A stretch of 47,642 bases of DNA from the NCBI GenBank assembly GCA_050012355.1, contig JBEKHI010000014.1:1-47642 (forward strand), given 5' to 3'. This document shows positions 42,115-47,642 of the stretch, one piece after another. This DNA comes from JBEKHI01 sp050012355. Its GTDB lineage: Bacteria; Actinomycetota; Actinomycetes; Streptosporangiales; Streptosporangiaceae. Below the pieces are notes generated by a model, which was not told where the DNA came from, did no database searches, and was given only the letters and a program-made list of their open reading frames with translations. Every line of letters begins with the position of its first letter. Within the stretch, counting starts at the first letter, position 1. The position numbers and the translations under genes were made by a program.

Positions 42115-43068
42115 TTGGGAGTGTTCCTTCTGCGCCGCCTGGGACTGATGGTCCTCACGCTGTGGATCCTGACCTTGATCGTGTTCTTCGCCGGGCAGGT
42201 TCTTCCGGGTGACCCGGGCCGGGCGATACTCGGGAACCTCGCCTCGCAGAGCTCCGTACAGGTACTAGATCACCAGCTCGGCGTCGACCGCCCGCTCCTG
42301 GTCCGGTACTTTTCGTGGCTCGGCGGGCTGCTGCACGGGAACCTGGGGACCTCCTACGCGTACCGCACCGCGGTCGGGCCGTTCGTCCGGGCCGCGATGC
42401 TCAACTCGCTGAAGCTCGCCGCACTCGCGTTCGTGATCGTGGTGCCGCTGGGGATTCTCGGCGGGGTCGTGGCGGCGCTGTTCGCCGGGCGCTGGCCGGA
42501 CCGGATCATCTCGGTGGGCGGGCTGTCGCTGGCCACCGTGCCGGAGTTCGTGTCCGGGATCGTGCTGGTGGTGATCTTCGGGGTGGAGCTGAAGGTGCTG
42601 CCGGTCTCAGCGTCGGCCGGGCCGGGCGCCTCGGTCGGGAGCCAGTTCCGGCATCTCATATTGCCGGCCATTCCTCTGGTTTTTGTCCTATTCGGCTACA
42701 TCGCCCGCATGACCAGAGCCGGCACCATCGAGGCGCTGAACTCGGACTACACCCGGACGGCGATGCTGAAGGGGCTCCCGCGTTCGGTTGTCATCCGGCG
42801 GCACGTGCTGCGGAATTCGCTGCTGCCCACCATCACGGTCATCGCCACCCAGACCGGCTACCTGATCGGCGGCCTAGTCGTGGTGGAGTCCCTGTTCAAC
42901 TACCAGGGCATCGGGAACCTCATCTACAAGGCCGCGCAGAGCAAGGACTTCCCGATGCTGCAAAGCGGCATTCTGGTCATCGGCGTCGTCTACGTACTTG
43001 CCACCCTGGCGGCGGACCTGCTGCTGATGTGGCTCAACCCGCGGTTGCGCACCGGAGCCCCGTCGTGA
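42115..43068 (+). CDS. oligopeptide/dipeptide ABC transporter permease (DppB/OppB family)
   Basis: 317 residues from TTG 42115, with AGGAGG 6 nt upstream; GTG 42121 is an alternative. About six membrane helices; N-terminal LRRLGLMVLTLWILTLIVFF with the LPGDPGRAILG segment typical of DppB, and the EAA coupling loop LNSDYTRTAMLKGLPRSVVI. Forms the inner-membrane channel with the next gene; its stop overlaps the next start (GTGA). Confidence 0.9.
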   Translation: MGVFLLRRLGLMVLTLWILTLIVFFAGQVLPGDPGRAILGNLASQSSVQVLDHQLGVDRPLLVRYFSWLGGLLHGNLGTSYAYRTAVGPFVRAAMLNSLKLAALAFVIVVPLGILGGVVAALFAGRWPDRIISVGGLSLATVPEFVSGIVLVVIFGVELKVLPVSASAGPGASVGSQFRHLILPAIPLVFVLFGYIARMTRAGTIEALNSDYTRTAMLKGLPRSVVIRRHVLRNSLLPTITVIATQTGYLIGGLVVVESLFNYQGIGNLIYKAAQSKDFPMLQSGILVIGVVYVLATLAADLLLMWLNPRLRTGAPS

Positions 43069-43817
43069 GCGACGCGACGACCTCGGAGGCCGCCGCCGGA
43101 GCGACGGTCGCGGTGACGGTGGGTACCCCGCTGTCTGGATCGCCGGCGGCGCACTGGTTCGGCACCGACACGCTCGGCCGCGACGTACTGTCCCGGGTCA
43201 TCGTCGGAGCGCGCGACATCCTGATCATCACGCCGCTCGCCACCGTGCTCGGCACGGTGCTCGGCACCGTGCTGGGCCTGATCATGGGGTATTTCGGCGG
43301 CGCCTTCGACCTGCTGATGTCACGCCTGGTCGAAGCGCTGCTCGCGCTGCCCGCCGTGATCATCTCGTTCTTGTTCATCGTCGCGCTCGGGCCGTCCACC
43401 ACGACGCTGATCATCGTCATCGGGCTCGTCTTCACTCCGCTGATCGCCCGGACCGTACGCGCCGCGGTGCTGAGCGAGCGGCATCTGGACTACCTCCCGG
43501 CCGCCCGCTTGCTCGGCGAGAACGCGTGGCGGGTCATGTTCGCCGAAATCCTCCCGAACGTCATGCCAGCCATCCTGGTGGAGTTCACCGTGCGGCTCGG
43601 CTATGCGATCTTCGCCGTGGCCACGCTGTCCTTCCTCGGCTTCGGCATCCAGGCGCCTACCCCTGACTGGGGCGCGGACATCGCGGCCAGCTATAACAAT
43701 GGCGCGCTCGGCGCGGGATACTGGTGGGAAACGCTATTCCCCGCGCTCGCCATCGCTTCGCTGGTGATCGCCATCAACCTGATCACCGACTCGATTGAGC
43801 AGGTGCTAGGAGCATGA
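43065..43817 (+). CDS. oligopeptide/dipeptide ABC transporter permease (DppC/OppC family), N-terminally short
   Basis: 250 residues from GTG 43065. From residue 30 it is a normal DppC: HWFGTDTLGRDVLSRVIVGA, helices, the EAA loop LDYLPAARLLGENAWRVMF, then LSFLGFGIQAPTPDWGADI. Usual DppC/OppC proteins have about 30-50 more residues with a first membrane helix and an APYDP motif before the GTD segment; here that helix is absent and replaced by an Ala/Thr-rich 29-residue stretch. No upstream start would restore it because the gene abuts dppB. The permease may be functional with five helices, or the gene may have lost its N-terminus. Confidence 0.85.
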   Translation: MSDATTSEAAAGATVAVTVGTPLSGSPAAHWFGTDTLGRDVLSRVIVGARDILIITPLATVLGTVLGTVLGLIMGYFGGAFDLLMSRLVEALLALPAVIISFLFIVALGPSTTTLIIVIGLVFTPLIARTVRAAVLSERHLDYLPAARLLGENAWRVMFAEILPNVMPAILVEFTVRLGYAIFAVATLSFLGFGIQAPTPDWGADIAASYNNGALGAGYWWETLFPALAIASLVIAINLITDSIEQVLGA

Positions 43818-43920
43818 GCGAGCCGAGCGGCGCCGTGCTGCCTGGACTGAGGAGCGACGGAGGAGCGACGAGGGAAGGCAGCACATCGAAGGCGCCGCGA
43901 CAGCGAGCGGGGAGCAGAGC
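43818..43920 (+). repeat. structured spacer between permease and ATPase genes
   Basis: The 103-nt gap inside the operon has nested inverted arms: CGGCGCC (43829-43835) with GGCGCCG (43892-43898), and GTGCTGCCT (43836-43844) with AGGCAGCAC (43877-43885). Between them GGAGCGACG occurs twice (43852-43860, 43863-43871). It could be an mRNA-stability or translation-adjusting stem. A GGGGAG ribosome site follows. Confidence 0.6.
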
Positions 43921-45954
43921 ATGACCTCCGCTCTTGAGGTTTCGCATCTGGACGTGACCTACCGGGTACGGGAACAGGATCGGCTCGCGCTGAAGGACGT
44001 GTCGTTCACGATCGGGCGCGGCGAGTCCTACGGGCTGGTCGGCGAATCCGGTTCCGGCAAGTCCACGGTCGCGCTCGCCTTGGTGCGGTATCTCCCGCAA
44101 AACGGGCGGGTCAGCGGGGGCACGATCAACATCAACGGGCAGGATCCGCTGGCCATGGGTTCTCGCGGACTGCGGGAATTGCGGGCCCGTACCGTCTCCA
44201 TGGTGTACCAGGAGCCGGGACGGGCGCTGAACCCGTCCCTGCGGGTGGGCCAGCAAGTGGCCGAGGCGTTCGAGGTCGCCGGCTCGTCGAAGTCCGCCGC
44301 CGCGGCGCAGGCCGAGGAGATGCTGGGCAAGGTGCGGATCTCGGATCCCGGCCGGGTCATGCGACGCTACCCGCACGAACTGTCCGGCGGAATGGCGCAG
44401 CGGGTGATCATCGCGATGGCGCTAGCGAGCTCCCCGTCACTGCTCATCCTGGACGAACCCACCACCGCGCTGGACGCGACCGTCGAGGCCGAGGTGCTCG
44501 ATCTGGTCGCGGCGCTGCGGTCCGAGTTCGACACGTCGGTGCTGTTCATCAGCCACAACCTCGCCGTCGTGTCGAAAATGTGCGACCGGGTCGGCGTGCT
44601 GTACGCCGGCGAGCTGGTGGAGGAGGGTCCCGCCCGGCAAGTCTTCGACTCGCCCCAGCATCCGTACACGGTCGGTCTGCTGCGGTGCATTCCCCGACGT
44701 GGGCAGCGTAAGGACTCCGACCGGCTCGACACGATCCCCGGCTTCCTGCCCTCCCCTGGGCATGCCCTGCCGGGCTGCGTGTTCGCGCCGCGGTGCGCCC
44801 TGGCGCAGGATCAGTGCCGGGCCGCGCCGCCGCCGGTATTCACTATCGGGCCGAGCCGGACGACGCGGTGCTACCGGCACGAACTGGCAGCCGACCTGCC
44901 CCGCGCGCAGCCCGACCGGGAGGTCTTGGCCGCACCCGAGGCCGACGCCGACGCCGACGCCGGGCCGATCGTGGTGATGTCGGACCTGGCGAAGACATTT
45001 TCCGGTGGAGTCCGGGCGCTGGCCGGGGTCGATCTCACCGTCAACCGGGGTGAGACCCTCGGGCTGGTCGGCGAGTCGGGCAGCGGCAAGACCACCCTGG
45101 CCCGTCTGCTGCTCGGGCTGACCGCGCCCGACCCGGGTGCCGTCATCACGCTGGAGGGCAAGCCACTGCCCGCCGACGTACGCAAGCGGCCACGGGACGT
45201 GCTGCGCGCGCTCCAGATCGTCTTCCAGAACCCGGACTCGGCGTTGAACCGGCGGCATTCGGTCCGCTCGCTGATCGGGCGTCCGCTGGTACGGCTCGCG
45301 GGCCTGTCCGGCGAACGGCTGCGCGAACGGCGTTCCGAACTGCTCGCCTCGGTCCGGCTCGAGGATCGGTACCTCCCGCTGCGGCCCGCCCAGCTGTCCG
45401 GCGGTCTCAAGCAGCGAGTGGCGATCGCGCGCGCTTTCGGCAGTCAGCCCGCCGTCGTGGTGTGCGACGAGCCGACGTCGGCGCTCGACGTGTCGGTGCA
45501 GGCGGCCATCCTGAACCTGCTCGCCGACTTGCAGGCCGCCGAGCGGACCACGTACGTGTTCATCTCGCACGACCTCGGGCTGGTCAGGTACCTGTCCGAT
45601 CGCATCGTCGTGCTGTACCTGGGACGAGTGATGGAGGTCGGGCCAGCGGAGGCGGTCTTCGCCGGGCCGCACCATCCCTACACCGAGGCTCTGCTCTCCG
45701 CCGTGCCGTCCATCGACGGGCAGCACGCGGAACGGATCCGGCTGACCGGAGAAATCCCGTCGGCGGCCGATCCGCCGAGCGGGTGCGTGTTCCACACCCG
45801 CTGTCCGCGCCGGCTGGCGACCGGCGTCTGTGAATCCACCGAACCGCCGTTGCTCGAAGCAGAGCCAGGGCACTTTATTCGCTGTCACATTCCTGTAGAG
45901 GATCTCAGAGAATTCCTCGCCCCCTCAAATGGAGGCTCCAGCAATGCCGGATAA
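43921..45954 (+). CDS. fused double ATP-binding protein of an oligopeptide ABC transporter (DppD-DppF)
   Basis: 677 residues with two ABC domains in tandem. Domain 1: Walker A GESGSGKST (about residue 41), signature LSGGMAQRVIIAMAL, Walker B LLILDEPTTALDA, then the oligopeptide-family C-terminal segment PGCVFAPRCALAQDQC. Domain 2: Walker A GESGSGKTTLARLLLGL (about residue 382), signature LSGGLKQRVAIARAF, VVCDEPTSALDVS and a second GCVFHTRCPRR segment. A linker EADADADADAG encoded by a GCCGAC repeat joins them. Energises uptake through the two permeases. Its end overlaps the binding-protein gene by 11 nt. Confidence 0.93.
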   Translation: MTSALEVSHLDVTYRVREQDRLALKDVSFTIGRGESYGLVGESGSGKSTVALALVRYLPQNGRVSGGTININGQDPLAMGSRGLRELRARTVSMVYQEPGRALNPSLRVGQQVAEAFEVAGSSKSAAAAQAEEMLGKVRISDPGRVMRRYPHELSGGMAQRVIIAMALASSPSLLILDEPTTALDATVEAEVLDLVAALRSEFDTSVLFISHNLAVVSKMCDRVGVLYAGELVEEGPARQVFDSPQHPYTVGLLRCIPRRGQRKDSDRLDTIPGFLPSPGHALPGCVFAPRCALAQDQCRAAPPPVFTIGPSRTTRCYRHELAADLPRAQPDREVLAAPEADADADAGPIVVMSDLAKTFSGGVRALAGVDLTVNRGETLGLVGESGSGKTTLARLLLGLTAPDPGAVITLEGKPLPADVRKRPRDVLRALQIVFQNPDSALNRRHSVRSLIGRPLVRLAGLSGERLRERRSELLASVRLEDRYLPLRPAQLSGGLKQRVAIARAFGSQPAVVVCDEPTSALDVSVQAAILNLLADLQAAERTTYVFISHDLGLVRYLSDRIVVLYLGRVMEVGPAEAVFAGPHHPYTEALLSAVPSIDGQHAERIRLTGEIPSAADPPSGCVFHTRCPRRLATGVCESTEPPLLEAEPGHFIRCHIPVEDLREFLAPSNGGSSNAG

Positions 45955-47632
45955 CAACCGTCTCGATCACCTGCGCCACGGCCAAGGCGAGATCGCCAAC
46001 CACATTATCGACGAATTCACGGCGGGTCGGCTGTCCCGCCGTGACTTCATCAGACGCGGCACCGTCGTCGGTCTCTCGGTGCCGTTGCTGGGGTCGGTCC
46101 TCGCCGCTTGCGGGGCGTCCTCTACCACGTCCGCTGGCAGTTCCCCGTCCGCCGCCGGCAAGGCCGGGGCGGTGATCAACGCCGGGATTGTCACGCCCAC
46201 CGCCTCGATCAACCCGCTGACGGTCGCCGACCAGGGCGGGCTCGACATGCTGGCGCAGACGGGCGAGTACCTCTGCCTGTCCGGGCAGACGCTGAACCTG
46301 GTACCGGTCCTGGCCACCTCGTGGTCAGCGAACTCCACCGGTGATGTGTGGACGTTCAAGATCCGCCAGGGCGTCAAGTTCCACAACGGCGCGTCGCTGA
46401 CCGCCGACGACGTGGTGTACACGTACCAGCTGCACACGAACGCGAAGAACGGGTCGGCGGCGCTGTCCGCGTTCGCCGGCGTTCTCGTGCCGTCCGGCGT
46501 GACTAAGGTCGATGACTACACGGTCGAGTTCCACCTAGAGGCGCCGAACGGGAACTTCCCCTATCTGACGTCCTCCGACAACTACAACATGATCATCCTG
46601 CCGAATGGCTACGACCCGGGGAACTGGCAGAGTACCTTCCTCGGCACCGGGCCGTTCGTGCTTGACTCTTACACCGCCAAGTCCGGCGCCACGTTCAAGC
46701 GCAACGAGTCGTACTGGGGCACCAAGGCGCTGCCGTCCCAGACGGTGTTCACCTTCTACGACACGCAGACCCCGTCCATCCTGGCGCTCACCAGCGGCTC
46801 GATCGACGTGATCGGGCAGTTCACGGTAAGCGGCGGGCAACAGCTGCTCAACGGCGGCTACAACGTCATCAAGCTGAAGTCCAGCGCGCACCGTGAGCTG
46901 TCTATGCGCTGCGACCAGGCGCCGTTCACCGACCCGCGGGTCCGGCAGGCGATCGCGCTGACCCTCAACCGGCCCGCCATCATCCAGGCGTTGTTCAAGG
47001 GCTACGCCGATATCGGTAACGACAGCCCGTTCGCGCCGGTCTTCCCGTCCACGAACACCTCGGTTCCGCAGCGTGCGCTCGACGTCGCCAAGGCGAAATC
47101 GCTGCTCGCCGCCGCCGGCCACGGGTCGGGCTTCACCACCCAGCTGGTCACCGAGCAACTCGGAGAGATCCCGCAGTACGCCCAGATCGTCGCGCAGGCC
47201 GCCGCCGCGATCGGCGTCAAGATCAACCTGAAGGTGGAGACGTCGTCGGCCTACTACGGCAACGCGACCTTCGGCAACTCGGACTGGCTCGACGCGACCA
47301 TGAGCCTGGTCGACTACGGTCACCGCAGCGTTCCGAACGTGTTCCTGACCGCGCCGTTGCAGACCATCAACGCGAAGACCGGCACCGGCGCGTGGAACGC
47401 GGCGCACTTCTCGAACTCGCAGTACAACACCCTGGCCGCCCAGTACATCGCCGCCGTGGACCTGACCACCCAGAAGTCGATCGCCGGCCAGATCGAGACG
47501 CTGCTGCTCGATCAGACCCCGGTGATCTACGGGTATTTCTACAACTACCTGACCGCCACGGCGCAGAGCGTCACCGGCGTATACCCCACCGCCATCGGCC
47601 ACCTGTTCCTCTACAACGCGGCCAAGGGGTAG
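45944..47632 (+). CDS. peptide/opine-type ABC transporter substrate-binding lipoprotein
   Basis: 562 residues from ATG 45944, with GGAGG 8 nt upstream (ATG 45929 lies before that ribosome site). Signal region LSRRDFIRRGTVVGLSVPLL has twin arginines and ends in a lipobox (LAAC), so Tat-type export and lipid anchoring are likely. The mature protein is a cluster C (SBP_bac_5) protein: VLATSWSANSTGDVWTFKIR, QGVKFHNGASLTADDVVYTY and ALTLNRPAIIQALFKGYAD are the family marks. These bind peptides, opines, nickel or other solutes; the ligand here is unknown. Last gene before the window ends. Confidence 0.92.
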   Translation: MPDNNRLDHLRHGQGEIANHIIDEFTAGRLSRRDFIRRGTVVGLSVPLLGSVLAACGASSTTSAGSSPSAAGKAGAVINAGIVTPTASINPLTVADQGGLDMLAQTGEYLCLSGQTLNLVPVLATSWSANSTGDVWTFKIRQGVKFHNGASLTADDVVYTYQLHTNAKNGSAALSAFAGVLVPSGVTKVDDYTVEFHLEAPNGNFPYLTSSDNYNMIILPNGYDPGNWQSTFLGTGPFVLDSYTAKSGATFKRNESYWGTKALPSQTVFTFYDTQTPSILALTSGSIDVIGQFTVSGGQQLLNGGYNVIKLKSSAHRELSMRCDQAPFTDPRVRQAIALTLNRPAIIQALFKGYADIGNDSPFAPVFPSTNTSVPQRALDVAKAKSLLAAAGHGSGFTTQLVTEQLGEIPQYAQIVAQAAAAIGVKINLKVETSSAYYGNATFGNSDWLDATMSLVDYGHRSVPNVFLTAPLQTINAKTGTGAWNAAHFSNSQYNTLAAQYIAAVDLTTQKSIAGQIETLLLDQTPVIYGYFYNYLTATAQSVTGVYPTAIGHLFLYNAAKG

Positions 47633-47642
47633 GCCTCACGGC

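Overview
The window is high-GC, densely coded DNA from an actinobacterium. This rests on strong G/C third-position bias, frequent GTG and TTG starts, a DUF574-type (SAV2177-like) methyltransferase, a PIN-PhoH protein, Zur/HspR-type regulatory sites and many ATGA/GTGA start-stop overlaps. The methyltransferase family points to the Streptomyces/Streptosporangiales side of the phylum, but the genus cannot be read from this sequence. No rRNA, tRNA, CRISPR array or phage module was seen.

Layout. 1-0.5 kb: 3' part of an HD-domain (p)ppGpp-hydrolase-like gene. 0.4-6.4 kb (minus): a complete branched-chain amino acid type ABC importer (substrate-binding protein, LivG, LivF, LivH, LivM) translationally coupled to a polytopic membrane protein. 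A divergent AraC-family regulator and an SDR oxidoreductase follow (6.5-8.3 kb). 8.2-14.6 kb: a DUF5941-like membrane protein divergent from an IspD/TarI-family cytidylyltransferase, a secreted repeat protein, a class III aminotransferase and a family 2 glycosyltransferase, which resembles cell-envelope polymer genes. 14.6-23 kb (minus): PIN-PhoH ATPase, cis-prenyltransferase, ATP-type PEP carboxykinase with palindromic sites upstream, a conserved hypothetical, an NlpC/P60 peptidase, and a YyaL/DUF255 gene broken by a 25-nt insertion exactly in its CxxC motif. 23.1-24.8 kb: an orphan large serine recombinase of visibly lower GC, then a TetR/SDR pair. 26.3-30.2 kb: a zinc/manganese-type ABC importer operon divergent from a Zur-like Fur protein, with a dyad between them. 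30.3-33.2 kb: RbsD/FucU mutarotase, a strong bidirectional hairpin, and Lon protease with a near-consensus HspR (HAIR) site. 33.5-35.5 kb: membrane protein, DUF574 methyltransferase, and a GNAT gene with no canonical start. 35.8-39.4 kb (minus): lutA-lutB-lutC-MBL hydrolase, chained by 4-nt overlaps (lactate oxidation). 39.5-47.6 kb (plus): an ornithine-cyclodeaminase-family enzyme, an ammonia-lyase homologue lacking the MIO tripeptide, and an oligopeptide-type ABC importer (two permeases, a fused double ATPase, a binding protein).

Most unusual signals: (1) at least five long inverted repeats with unrelated arm sequences (17-24 bp arms, loops of 0-8 nt), several inside or overlapping coding sequence and translated into extra residues (livM, livF, MBL hydrolase), plus looser ones; (2) the ammonia-lyase homologue with Ser-Ala-Gly in place of Ala-Ser-Gly and other active-site changes, coupled to an ornithine-cyclodeaminase homologue and next to a peptide-type importer; (3) the 25-nt frameshifting insertion in the YyaL gene, whose removal restores the family motif. 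Everything is read from sequence alone; no database search was run.
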